Shown: positions 1 to 6,223 of the stretch, one piece after another | Layout of the letters: each line of letters starts with the position of its first letter | Position numbering within the stretch: position 1 is the first letter of the stretch | Virus record (IMG/VR): IMGVR_UViG_3300035670_000547 | Location: 1-39,905 of that record | From: a virus | DNA: 39,905 bases | Strand: one strand, 5' to 3' | Translations under genes and position numbers: made by a program | The notes under the pieces: generated by a model | Seen by the model: only the letters and a program-made list of their open reading frames with translations | The model's database searches: none | What the model was told of the DNA's origin: nothing

Positions 1-94
1 AGCGTGTCTCTGCCTCAGCGGTCGCCGCAATCTACGGGCTACACCGATTCGTACCCACCGACCAATACGCCGCAGAACTGTTAGGTGACATACC
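1..94. repeat. Direct repeat of contig end, copy 1 (circular closure)
   Basis: These 94 bases are identical to the last 94 bases of the window. The repeat lies inside the exonuclease coding sequence, and the reading frame continues from the right end into the left end without interruption. A coding overlap of k-mer-like length is what an assembler leaves on a circular or circularly permuted molecule, so I read it as an assembly overlap rather than a physical terminal repeat. Unit genome length would be 39,811 bases. Confidence 0.93.
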
Positions 95-872
95 CCCCGC
101 ACCTATCGCACCAACCTGGGCAATGACACGAGGCAACGACCTCGAACCGCTGTGCATCAAGTGGGCTATCGACCGCACAGGAATCAACTACAACACCCCA
201 GAGGAAATGTTCGTAGCCGAATCCGATGACGGGTCAGCCCGCATGATTGCCACACTCGACGGCTTCTACGAGGACGGCGACACCCGACAGGTACTCGAAA
301 TCAAAACCCTGTCTCAGCCGTTCGACGGAGAACTGTTCGACTACTGGCGCATTCAAGGAATCCAGCAGGCAATCTGTGCGGACGTGGACCACATCACTTG
401 GGGAATCTTTGACTCCACGATGGCGTTCCATGTTGTAAGACAGGATGTGTCCGCCGATGAGAAGGCGGAGCATGTCGAAGCCGTATCCAAATGGTTGACC
501 TGCATCGACCTTGGTATCACACCCGAAGGAGTCAACTGGTCCTATGAAACCATCAGCACACGCTATTCGAAGCCTGAGCCTACGACTGTCGAACTACCTG
601 CTACGGCTGAGGATTTGGTTGCACAACTGAAACATGTGAAACGGGAACTCAAGGGTCTGAGCGAACTTGAGGACAAACTGAAAGCAGAACTGTGCGAACT
701 GATGGGTTCGAACGAGTATGCCACTGTCAACGGAACCATCATCGCCACATGGAAGGGACGAACCTGGCAGTCCCTTGACATCAAAACACTCAAGGCGATG
801 GAGCCAGACCTCGCCAACAAATACAGCAAACCAGTAACCACACGCACGTTGCTCCTGAAAGGGGAGAAGTAA
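1..872 (+). CDS. YqaJ-like phage recombination exonuclease (3' part; 5' part at 39730-39905)
   Basis: 5'-3' dsDNA exonuclease of the YqaJ/lambda-exonuclease superfamily, which resects ends so a single-strand annealing protein can load. Joined across the circular junction the protein is 317 residues; codon phase here begins at base 3. Visible motifs: the N-terminal SASAVAAIYGLH segment, TRGNDLEPL near residue 69 (conserved Glu of the family), Asp114 in TLDGF, Glu127-x-Lys129 in LEIKT, and the following Y-W-R-I-Q-G-I-Q-Q helix. These form the PD-(D/E)XK core. The C-terminal third (about 190-260) is charged and helical. The stop overlaps the start of the annealing protein by one base, so the two are translationally coupled, as in other exonuclease-annealase pairs. 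I am confident of the family. Confidence 0.9.
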   Translation, partial: RVSASAVAAIYGLHRFVPTDQYAAELLGDIPPAPIAPTWAMTRGNDLEPLCIKWAIDRTGINYNTPEEMFVAESDDGSARMIATLDGFYEDGDTRQVLEIKTLSQPFDGELFDYWRIQGIQQAICADVDHITWGIFDSTMAFHVVRQDVSADEKAEHVEAVSKWLTCIDLGITPEGVNWSYETISTRYSKPEPTTVELPATAEDLVAQLKHVKRELKGLSELEDKLKAELCELMGSNEYATVNGTIIATWKGRTWQSLDIKTLKAMEPDLANKYSKPVTTRTLLLKGEK

Positions 873-1495
873 TGGAAAACACAGAAGCAAACACAGCCCT
901 ACGCGCCATCCTTGACAACTACGGTGTGCCCGACCCGAAGATTGTTGGCAAACTCCCACGCGGAGGAACCCAACTCGACTTCGTCGGTCACGCAGACATC
1001 ACCAAAATCCTCATCGAGATAGACCCGATGTGGTGGTGGGAACCAGCAGGCTGGGACAACGGACGCCCCGCCATCCACGTCGTCAACGGCATGGCAGTCA
1101 TGTGGGGACACCTCTACGTCCACGGCAAGCAGATGCTCGGAGTCGGCACAGTCAAACACGACAAGGCTGACCTCGACAAAGAACTCGTCGGAGACTTCCT
1201 TCGTAACGCCGCAATGCGATTCGGTATCTGCCTGTCGCTGTGGACGAAACAAGAATGGGAATCACAGGACGCACCAGCCCGCCCATCCGCACCTAAGACA
1301 GCACCAGCACCAGCCAACAGCGCACTCAGCAAAGAACAGTTAGACCAGTTCTTCATGGCATGCGCCAAGTCAGCCATCCAACCGCTGACGGTCGCCAAGA
1401 ACGCGGGCGTCGATTTGGATAACGCCACCGTCGAGGACCTCGCCAAGTTGCGTGAAGCGTTCAACGAACTCAAGGCGTTCAAGGAAGGTGCATGA
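872..1495 (+). CDS. Rad52-like single-strand annealing protein
   Basis: 207 residues. The N-terminal 120 residues contain the pattern LPRGG..LDFVGHADIT, a tryptophan-rich WWWEPAGW stretch, a Gly-Val/Gly-Thr strand and GDFLRNAAMRFGICLSLW. From family memory this layout is typical of Rad52/Sak-type annealing proteins of actinophages. A Pro/Ala linker (about 132-148) joins a 45-residue C-terminal helical domain that may bind a partner such as SSB. It follows the exonuclease directly and precedes nuclease genes, so the likely role is annealing complementary single strands in phage recombination or recombination-dependent replication. The ATG overlaps the exonuclease stop codon. Confidence 0.82.
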   Translation: MENTEANTALRAILDNYGVPDPKIVGKLPRGGTQLDFVGHADITKILIEIDPMWWWEPAGWDNGRPAIHVVNGMAVMWGHLYVHGKQMLGVGTVKHDKADLDKELVGDFLRNAAMRFGICLSLWTKQEWESQDAPARPSAPKTAPAPANSALSKEQLDQFFMACAKSAIQPLTVAKNAGVDLDNATVEDLAKLREAFNELKAFKEGA

Positions 1496-1668
1496 TGCCA
1501 GCGAAACGAACCGTTGACCCGACAGGCAAGGACCGTTCAACGAAAATGATTGCCTTGCGTATCACCAGCGCACAGGCTGAAACCATGCAACGTCTCTGCC
1601 AAGAACGCGGAGTATCAAGGTCAGCCCTCATCCGTCATCTGTTAGAGAGCGAGGTTGCCCGTGGCTAA
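1495..1668 (+). CDS. Small ribbon-helix-helix DNA-binding protein
   Basis: 57 residues. The N-terminus is basic (AKRTVDPTGKDRSTK). A short strand KMIALRIT is followed by helix A (AETMQRLCQERG) and helix B (SRSALIRHLLESEV), the canonical RHH/CopG-Arc arrangement, which binds DNA as a dimer. TGATG overlap with the annealing protein; an ATG three bases upstream at 1492 is also in frame, but 1495 gives better spacing from the AAGGAAGG Shine-Dalgarno. It could autoregulate this operon; I see no operator that proves this. Confidence 0.7.
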   Translation: MPAKRTVDPTGKDRSTKMIALRITSAQAETMQRLCQERGVSRSALIRHLLESEVARG

Positions 1669-2008
1669 CCGAAGCAAAATCATCGGCACACGATTCGAAA
1701 CCTTGGTCGCCCGCTACCTACAAACCGCAGGCTTCCCCCATGCTGAGCGTCGCGCACTCCAAGGCGCACTCGACAAAGGAGACATCGGCGGATGCGGACC
1801 GTTGGTGTTCGAATGTAAAGCAGCGAAACGCCACGAGTTGTCTTCATGGATTGAGGAGACTGTTGCCGAGACCCGTAACGCTGGCGCAGACTACGGCATC
1901 CTTGTCGTCAAACGCAACGGACACAACACAGGCGAAGAACAGTATGCGGTGATGCGTCTCGAAGACATGGTGCGTCTCTTACATAAGGCGGGGTACGGTG
2001 ATGCATGA
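1661..2008 (+). CDS. PD-(D/E)XK endonuclease, Holliday-junction-resolvase-like
   Basis: 115 residues from GTG 1661 (SD GAGAGCGAGG upstream); a TTG at 1655 would add two residues. The fold signature is clear: Glu in GTRFETLVARYL, Asp in KGDIGG, and the catalytic E-x-K in VFECKAAKR, followed by a helix and a strand YGILVVKRNG. Small single-domain RecB-like nucleases of this size in phages often act as Holliday junction resolvases. Position directly after exonuclease and annealase supports recombination-intermediate processing. The start overlaps the RHH gene. Confidence 0.75.
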   Translation: MANRSKIIGTRFETLVARYLQTAGFPHAERRALQGALDKGDIGGCGPLVFECKAAKRHELSSWIEETVAETRNAGADYGILVVKRNGHNTGEEQYAVMRLEDMVRLLHKAGYGDA

Positions 2009-2162
2009 CCCGCTATTTGTGATGACTCAAGCAATTCATCGTCTTGAAGAAGAAGTGAATAAGTGGAAGAACGTCGCGGGTCTCATGCACGAGTTCATTC
2101 AAGAAGGCGACCCGCAAGGCGCTAAGCAACATTACGAGGAGGAGTGTGCGCCGTGGCTGTAA
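2001..2162 (+). CDS. Small coiled-coil protein of unknown function
   Basis: 53 residues, almost entirely helical in appearance: ITHRLEEEV-like heptads follow residue 9 (AIHRLEEEVNKWKNVAGLMHE). It begins eight bases before the end of the nuclease gene and ends inside the start region of the next gene, so it is embedded in a coupled string. No family recognised. Coding is supported by overlap spacing and by lack of any other use of the interval. Confidence 0.5.
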   Translation: MHDPLFVMTQAIHRLEEEVNKWKNVAGLMHEFIQEGDPQGAKQHYEEECAPWL

Positions 2163-2416
2163 AACAAGGGACGTTTGCCCAAGAAACATTTGTGACGCTT
2201 CAAAATGCTGAACACCTAATTCCTATTTTGGGGCAACAGATGCCAAAAGATATGTTGCTTGAATTGGAACGCAAAAACTTGAAGCCCATTGGCTCACCAA
2301 CTATTAGGGTGGAAGATATCTTTTTTTTCAATGACGAAACTGGCGAAACATCATTAGTCAAACGCATTTCATGTCTGTGCCGTTATGAGGAGAACGCAAG
2401 TGCTTGGTTACAATAA
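2153..2416 (+). CDS. Hypothetical small protein
   Basis: 87 residues from GTG 2153, chosen because GAGGAG ends about ten bases upstream; a GTG at 2144 is the longer alternative. Sequence is mixed alpha/beta (QNAEHLIPILGQQMPKDMLLELE, then IRVEDIFFFND). No family recognised. Its codons are noticeably more A/T-rich (TTTTTTTT run at about 2320, AAAGAT, TTGGAA) than its neighbours, suggesting recent acquisition. The stop overlaps the next gene's start. Confidence 0.55.
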   Translation: MAVKQGTFAQETFVTLQNAEHLIPILGQQMPKDMLLELERKNLKPIGSPTIRVEDIFFFNDETGETSLVKRISCLCRYEENASAWLQ

Positions 2417-2861
2417 TGAACCTGATGCACCATCGCGCACAGAGGGTTACGCCCCATCGCATGACATCAAACAGTTCGACTTCACCAAAGACCTAGCGTT
2501 CGGACATGAAGGCGAAGAACTTGTCACACAGTTTCTTGCTGACCTAAGTCAGGGTTCATTCGAAGTGAAGTATGACCGCTTCCGTAACGGACGTATCTTC
2601 GTAGAGTTCGAACAGAACCCACGCAACAGCGGATGGAAACCGTCAGGTATCGCTGTGACAGAAGCCCGATGGTGGGTGTATTTGTTCGCACCAACAGCGT
2701 TCGCTATAATTGAAGTACCCAGACTGAAACGCTACCTGAAACATAACGTCGCCAACATTCGACAGTTGGTAGCAGCGCCAGACTCCGACAATCCAGCGAA
2801 AGGATTTCTGCTATACCCAGACCAAGTAAGGGAGTTGATGACATTATCCGCCTACGACTAG
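2400..2861 (+). CDS. Phage PD-(D/E)XK-like nuclease
   Basis: 153 residues from GTG 2400 (SD GAGGAG eight bases upstream); ATG 2385 is possible but lies on the SD side. Motifs: DFTKDLAFGHEGEELV (conserved Glu helix), FEVKYDRFRNGRIFVEFEQ (E-x-K strand followed by acidic VEFE), then SGIAVTEARWWVYLF and a final PRLKRYL helix. From family memory this is a common stand-alone restriction-endonuclease-fold phage protein usually annotated as a resolvase-like nuclease. It is the second such fold in this operon, so the two probably cut different structures. Confidence 0.7.
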   Translation: MLGYNNEPDAPSRTEGYAPSHDIKQFDFTKDLAFGHEGEELVTQFLADLSQGSFEVKYDRFRNGRIFVEFEQNPRNSGWKPSGIAVTEARWWVYLFAPTAFAIIEVPRLKRYLKHNVANIRQLVAAPDSDNPAKGFLLYPDQVRELMTLSAYD

Positions 2862-2868
2862 AGGACAA

Positions 2869-3342
2869 ATGATAAAACGAATCGTAAGTACCGCAGTAGT
2901 AACCGCAGTAATTTTGGGGGGCGCGATGGCAATGGCAATGCCAACCGCAGAAACAGAAGGGACGCCAGCAAGTCGCATGAATATCCGTCACGTCAGAGAA
3001 GAACCACTACCCATCCCAGCCACAGCCAAAGCCCCCCAATGGTGGGCACTCGCTCGCGAGGTGGGTTGGGCAGAGAAAGACCTCCCCATCCTTGACCGTG
3101 TCATCTGGCGCGAGTCACGAGGGCAAGCCGATGCGTTCAACCCGCACGACCCGAACGGTGGCAGTCTTTGCTTGCTCCAGGTCAACCGCTTTTGGACCAA
3201 ATACCTTCGTCAGAACGGGGTCATCAACAAAGCAAACGACCTGTTCGACCCAGCCACCTGCCTCACCGCAGGACTCACCATCTACAAGTACGGTGTGGAG
3301 CGTTACGGTTGGGGTTGGGGACCTTGGGCTATCTACCCGTAA
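2869..3342 (+). CDS. Exported lytic transglycosylase-like (SLT) muramidase
   Basis: 157 residues. Residues 1-27 form a signal peptide (MIKR, hydrophobic core, AMAMPTA). Residues about 72-157 match the soluble-lytic-transglycosylase/lysozyme fold: VIWRESRG with catalytic Glu82, ADAFNPHDPNGG, SLCLLQVNRF, then a terminal YGWGWGPWAIYP strand. Predicted to cleave peptidoglycan outside the membrane. It sits in the early recombination operon, far from the lysis cassette, with SD AGAGGA right upstream. It may be the glycan-cleaving lysin partner of the M15 peptidase, or it may act at an early stage; sequence alone does not decide. Confidence 0.78.
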   Translation: MIKRIVSTAVVTAVILGGAMAMAMPTAETEGTPASRMNIRHVREEPLPIPATAKAPQWWALAREVGWAEKDLPILDRVIWRESRGQADAFNPHDPNGGSLCLLQVNRFWTKYLRQNGVINKANDLFDPATCLTAGLTIYKYGVERYGWGWGPWAIYP

Positions 3343-3356
3343 GATAACCTTGCCTT

Positions 3357-3518
3357 ATGAAGGGACGTACACGAATCGAATGGGAGTGCGACCGTTGCGC
3401 CATGCGCTTGACCACTCACATCAGACTCTTAGAACCTCCAGCGCATTACTGCACTGGGCGTGATAATAACAGCAACTCGAACAATCGAGTGCCACTACAA
3501 GAAAGAAGGAAACGATGA
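3357..3518 (+). CDS. Small zinc-ribbon-like protein
   Basis: 53 residues. Cys11-x2-Cys14 and His30/Cys32 could hold one zinc ion (WECDRCAMRL ... PPAHYC). The C-terminus is Asn/Ser-rich, then basic. No clear Shine-Dalgarno. The stop overlaps the SSB start (ATGA), which supports coding and coupling. Function unknown; a nucleic-acid-binding accessory role is only a guess. Confidence 0.5.
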   Translation: MKGRTRIEWECDRCAMRLTTHIRLLEPPAHYCTGRDNNSNSNNRVPLQERRKR

Positions 3519-3916
3519 ACACCATCACAGTTATCGGCAACGCAGGGAAACCTGTCGAGTTGAAGTACACAGCAGGAGGGCTGGCAATGGGAACATTCAC
3601 CCTCGCCACCACCTCAGGCAAAGACGACAAGAAGCAGACCGTGTGGCACAACGTCACCGTGTTTGGGCAACTTGCTGAGCATGTCGCCTCCTCCATCGAG
3701 AAGGGTTCACATGTCATGGTTGTCGGCAAGTTGGACATCTCCTCCTACGAGGACAAGAAGACGGGTGAGAAGAAGTGGACAACCAAGATTCTCGCTGACG
3801 AGGTTGGTTTGTCGTGCAGGTTCCGTCCTGTTATCGCAGACAAGACCGAGCAGGTAATGAATCAGGTAGCGCAGGCGTTCGGCACACCGAAGTTCTTGCA
3901 GGAAGAAGCGTTCTAA
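3515..3916 (+). CDS. ssb: Single-stranded DNA-binding protein (SSB)
   Basis: 133 residues. OB-fold features: MNTITVIGNAGKPVELKYT start, GTFTLATTS, VWHNVTVFGQLAEHVASSIEKGSHVMVVGKL, then a strand with KTGEKKWTTKI. The acidic tip ends EEAF, resembling the protein-interaction tip of bacterial SSBs. Binds ssDNA during recombination and replication, and likely cooperates with the exonuclease and Rad52-like annealase upstream. SD GAAAGAAGGAAACG; overlaps its neighbours by four bases and one base. Confidence 0.93.
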   Translation: MNTITVIGNAGKPVELKYTAGGLAMGTFTLATTSGKDDKKQTVWHNVTVFGQLAEHVASSIEKGSHVMVVGKLDISSYEDKKTGEKKWTTKILADEVGLSCRFRPVIADKTEQVMNQVAQAFGTPKFLQEEAF

Positions 3917-4167
3917 TGGACATCACCAAACTCACCCTCGAAGAATGGTTGGAAATCGGATTGCAAGCAGGGTTCACTTCGCCTCCTGTGTGCATGAACC
4001 ATGACGGGTTCCCAACAACCATCACCGAAGACGCAGAAATGCTCGACGGTTCGGACCCGTGCGTATTTCTGATGCGCTTGTACGAATCAGAAGAACACAA
4101 GGAAGCCATCGAAGCGAACTGTCCAGCAACAAAGTGGAGGAACCCGTACCGTGAACATGGAAACTAA
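3916..4167 (+). CDS. Conserved actinophage-type small protein with cysteines
   Basis: 83 residues from the ATG that overlaps the SSB stop. An upstream in-frame extension from 3814 would overlap SSB by 100 bases and is rejected. Distinctive core: PPVCMNHDGFPTT, then ..GSDPCVFLMRLYES. I recall similar VCxxHDGxPT proteins in actinophages, without a known function. Two cysteines (in PVC and DPC) may be structural. Confidence 0.68.
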   Translation: MDITKLTLEEWLEIGLQAGFTSPPVCMNHDGFPTTITEDAEMLDGSDPCVFLMRLYESEEHKEAIEANCPATKWRNPYREHGN

Positions 4168-4450
4168 CGGAGCCGAAGTCCTGTTAGAGGCATACGACCT
4201 CATCACAGGCGACCGACATCAGGCATACGCCCACCCTTACGACGACTACACACAGACCCGTGACATCTTCGAGGCGTTCACAGGTATCCATCTCACGGTG
4301 GAGCAGGCGATTCTGTTCATGGTCGCAGTCAAGATGTCCCGTCTGAAGACCTCAATGGAACGGGGTTCGTGGTCGCACGACAGCCTTGTTGATGCCTGCG
4401 GGTATCTAGGATGTCTGTCAATGGTGAAGGAAACCAACTGGAATAAGTAA
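4151..4450 (+). CDS. DUF6378-like phage protein
   Basis: 99 residues from GTG 4151 (SD GTGGAGG about 11 bases upstream). Sequence DLITGDRHQAYAHPYDDY, then LFMVAVKMSRLKTS and SHDSLVDACGYLGCL matches the phage family usually labelled DUF6378: a helical protein with conserved R-x-x-x-Y-x-H-P and K-x-x-R ... D-x-x-D-x-x-G-Y. The role is unknown; the Asp/His-rich helices are reminiscent of all-alpha nucleotide pyrophosphatases, but that is inference. Confidence 0.7.
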   Translation: MNMETNGAEVLLEAYDLITGDRHQAYAHPYDDYTQTRDIFEAFTGIHLTVEQAILFMVAVKMSRLKTSMERGSWSHDSLVDACGYLGCLSMVKETNWNK

Positions 4451-4464
4451 GAAGGGAATAGTTG

Positions 4465-4770
4465 ATGGGCACACATGCCATCGTGAAAGATTTACAGATG
4501 AGCAAACTCGGCTGGTGGGATAACGCCCCATGCAAAGGCATGGACGGAAAGATATTCTTCCCTGAGATTGCTCGCGGTTACCAAGAAACAGACCCGTACA
4601 AGGAAGCCAAGAAGGTGTGTGGGTTCTGTAAGTATCGGAATCAGTGTTTCGAGTTGGCGATGGAGGCTGAGGTGCATGAGATTGTGCGCTTCGGTGTGTT
4701 CGGTGGACGCACACCACGCGAACGTCTCGCCATCCAAAGACTCCGCGACAAGGGGATAGAAAGCGAATAG
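4465..4770 (+). CDS. WhiB-family iron-sulfur transcriptional regulator
   Basis: 101 residues from ATG 4465 (SD AGAAGGGA seven to eight bases upstream; TTG 4462 is an alternative). Four cysteines at 23, 52, 55 and 61 give C-x28-C-x2-C-x5-C, with a longer first interval than most WhiB proteins. GVFGGRTPRER (about 77-87) is the WhiB signature turn and is followed by a basic C-terminus. WhiB proteins hold a [4Fe-4S] cluster, bind the principal sigma factor and modulate transcription. Phage WhiB proteins (for example in mycobacteriophage TM4) repress host whiB2-type control and can cause septation defects and superinfection exclusion. As last gene of the early operon it is well placed to redirect host transcription. 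Confidence 0.93.
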   Translation: MGTHAIVKDLQMSKLGWWDNAPCKGMDGKIFFPEIARGYQETDPYKEAKKVCGFCKYRNQCFELAMEAEVHEIVRFGVFGGRTPRERLAIQRLRDKGIESE

Positions 4771-4815
4771 CCCCGCTACGACCGAAGCGAAGGGGGGACT
4801 TCGGGAGCAGGGCTA
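4768..4815. terminator. Long hairpin between convergent operons (candidate bidirectional terminator)
   Basis: TAGCCCCGCT (4768-4777) pairs with AGCAGGGCTA (4806-4815) with one mismatch, and inside it CCGAAG (4782-4787) pairs with CTTCGG (4799-4804). It begins at the WhiB stop codon and ends 25 bases before the last leftward gene, exactly where two opposing operons meet. Neither side has a U-run, which is common for actinobacterial terminators but leaves the call uncertain. Confidence 0.5.
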
Positions 4816-4840
4816 CTCAAACAACCATCCTATCAACTGG

Positions 4841-5104
4841 CTAACGTTTCTGTAGCCTTTCGACACGATAGTTGCTGTGCTTGTACAGCATGGTGTTATC
4901 TGCGTTGGACTGGGCTGACTGACGGCTAGCAAACACCTTAGCCTTCGTCGGGTCATTGGTGAATGTTGCCCCATTGTATTTCTCGGAGCCACGCCAATAC
5001 CCGTACACCTGTTTGCCCACCACCTTACGCACCACCCATTTCTTGCGTCGTCTCCGTGGATGGAACGACCGTAGATATTGGCGGTGTCGCCACCACTGTC
5101 TCAC
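4841..5104 (-). CDS. Basic small protein, last gene of leftward operon
   Basis: 87 residues from GTG 5104, preceded by SD GAGAGGGG; GTGA overlaps the previous stop. The first 25 residues are strongly basic and aromatic (RQWWRHRQYLRSFHPRRRRKKW); the rest reads YGYWRGSEKYNGATFTNDPTKAKVFASRQSAQ. The second half resembles short phage proteins that describe a 'Y-W-x-G ... F-T-x-D-x-x-x-A-x-x-F' repeat, of unknown function. Unlike most neighbours it is basic, so nucleic-acid binding is possible. Confidence 0.6.
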   Translation of the reverse strand: MRQWWRHRQYLRSFHPRRRRKKWVVRKVVGKQVYGYWRGSEKYNGATFTNDPTKAKVFASRQSAQSNADNTMLYKHSNYRVERLQKR

Positions 5105-5277
5105 CTGTCCCCTCTCAGCATGTCCTCGTCGAAATCCAACTCGAACTGCGCCATTTCTGAGATGAGGATTGTCCACCCCCACCGTTTCTGAAGGATGTCA
5201 ATGACGTCTCGCGCCATGCCCTGTGTCGGGATGTTGTGGTGTACCCAGTCTTCGAGTTTGTCCATCATCGTTTCCAT
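5101..5277 (-). CDS. Acidic hypothetical small protein
   Basis: 58 residues: METMMDKLEDWVHHN start, central ILQKRWGWTILISEMAQFE, acidic end LDFDEDMLRGD. Start ATG 5277 overlaps the preceding TAA (TAATGG) and the stop overlaps the next GTG. Coding is supported by this overlap chain. No family recognised. Confidence 0.55.
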   Translation of the reverse strand: METMMDKLEDWVHHNIPTQGMARDVIDILQKRWGWTILISEMAQFELDFDEDMLRGDR

Positions 5278-5426
5278 TAGCGTCCCTTGCCTGCTGGGTG
5301 ACGGTACATTTCTTTGCGTCGGGCACGTTCTTCGTATCGTTCGATGTCTCGTCCGAGTGTGAACCCTCCGCAGAACGTGGCGACTAGACAGAGGAAGACG
5401 ATGGTGACCCTAATGTTTTCGCTCAT
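5277..5426 (-). CDS. Single-pass membrane protein
   Basis: 49 residues. Residues 5-25 form one hydrophobic segment (RVTIVFLCLVATFCGGFTLG), followed by a charged cytoplasmic-type tail RDIERYEERARRKEMYR. ATG 5426 overlaps the upstream stop by four bases. A small inner-membrane protein in an early block could modify the host envelope or exclude superinfecting phage; this is inference from topology only. Confidence 0.58.
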   Translation of the reverse strand: MSENIRVTIVFLCLVATFCGGFTLGRDIERYEERARRKEMYRHPAGKGR

Positions 5427-5599
5427 TGTGCCATCGCTCCCATCGCCTGCTCGAACGCATACTGGGTTGCGTTGAGTTGTTCCAACATGCGTACCCCTTG
5501 GAATGGGGGGATGATGTTGTCTCGGATTGCTGTGGATACCATCATGCGCAAGTCCTCGAACTGGCGGATGATAGCAACTTGCATTGTTTCGGTTGTCAT
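5423..5599 (-). CDS. Hypothetical helical small protein
   Basis: 58 residues from ATG 5599 (SD AAAAGGAGA ten bases upstream; ATGA overlap with the 40-residue gene). Sequence is amphipathic helical: MQVAIIRQFEDLRMMVSTAIRDN ... GVRMLEQLNATQYAFEQAMGAM. No family recognised. Confidence 0.55.
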   Translation of the reverse strand: MTTETMQVAIIRQFEDLRMMVSTAIRDNIIPPFQGVRMLEQLNATQYAFEQAMGAMAQ

Positions 5600-5718
5600 T
5601 GCTGGTTCTCCTTTTGTTTGGTCGTGTCCATGATTTCGCAGTAGCACACATGGCAGAGTTGGTACTCGTCCATTTCTGCTACCTCTCGAAGTTCCTGATT
5701 GCAGTTCTTGCAGTTCAT
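5596..5718 (-). CDS. 40-residue CxxC mini-protein (zinc-ribbon-like)
   Basis: Cys3-x2-Cys6 near the start and Cys22-x2-Cys25-x-Cys27 in the middle (MNCKNCNQEL ... LCHVCYCE) could bind one zinc ion. SD AAAGGGAAA upstream. The stop overlaps the next ATG. One of four CxxC mini-proteins in this genome; function unknown. Confidence 0.55.
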   Translation of the reverse strand: MNCKNCNQELREVAEMDEYQLCHVCYCEIMDTTKQKENQQ

Positions 5719-5720
5719 TG

Positions 5721-5900
5721 CTATTTCCCTTTCTTGTTTGGTGTGATGTTGCTTTCATCTATCAACACGGCTACACCGTTGTTGAGTAGAACTGTGATGG
5801 CGAGTCCGTACTTGTCTTGGACTACGCCTTGGACTGTGCCTGTTCGCCCGTAGTACTGGTGGTATCTGCCTGTGATGGTGACGAGGTCTCCGACTTTCAT
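5721..5900 (-). CDS. Small beta-barrel (KOW/SH3-like) protein
   Basis: 59 residues from ATG 5900. Pattern KVGDLVTITGRYHQYYGRTGTVQGVV ... LAITVLLNNGVAVLIDESNI is that of a KOW/SH3-type barrel (G-D-x-V-x-x-x-G ... G-x-x-G-x-V). KOW modules bind RNA, ribosomal proteins or RNA polymerase elongation factors, so effects on transcription or translation are plausible. ATGA overlap with the upstream gene fixes the start; an in-frame extension to 5954 is rejected. Confidence 0.6.
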   Translation of the reverse strand: MKVGDLVTITGRYHQYYGRTGTVQGVVQDKYGLAITVLLNNGVAVLIDESNITPNKKGK

Positions 5901-6223
5901 TGCGCGACCCCATCGCCGTAGGTATCCACCTTGATTTCGGTTTTGACTTTCCACGGTACGGCGGTAAGAAAGTATCCGATTCGGTTGATGAATCTCGTAC
6001 CGTTCACAATGTATGAGCCGTCATCTCCATCGACCCAAGTCCAAACATGATGTCTGCCTTGTGTCTCCATGATTCGAGAGACGTACTCGTATTCCGTGCC
6101 GTAGGTCTCAAACATGATTCGGCCCCGCTCGTTGTCATTCCATGAGGCGTCGGGGTCGAGATGGTTGATGACTGGCTGGAACACGGTTTCCCATTCGTCG
6201 AGTGTCAGGATGGTTCGTGTCAT
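5897..6223 (-). CDS. Hypothetical protein
   Basis: 108 residues, soluble, acidic N-terminal half (LTLDEWETVFQPVINHLDPDASW) and Tyr/Val-rich second half (YVSRIMETQGRHHVWTWVDGDDGSYIVNG). From memory, short phage proteins with a leading 'DxWxxxFxPxxN' and a Trp-rich strand pair occur in other actinophages, with no assigned role. Linked by four-base overlaps to both neighbours. Confidence 0.6.
   Translation of the reverse strand: MTRTILTLDEWETVFQPVINHLDPDASWNDNERGRIMFETYGTEYEYVSRIMETQGRHHVWTWVDGDDGSYIVNGTRFINRIGYFLTAVPWKVKTEIKVDTYGDGVAQ

Noticed and set aside
1-94. End repeat as attachment site or true terminal redundancy
   Set aside because: It is wholly inside one uninterrupted coding frame, no integrase is present, and its length suits an assembly overlap.
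4951-5165. Plus-strand frames of about 65-69 residues opposite the first leftward gene
   Set aside because: Antisense shadows without SD; the minus-strand genes are joined by start-stop overlaps and have better protein composition.
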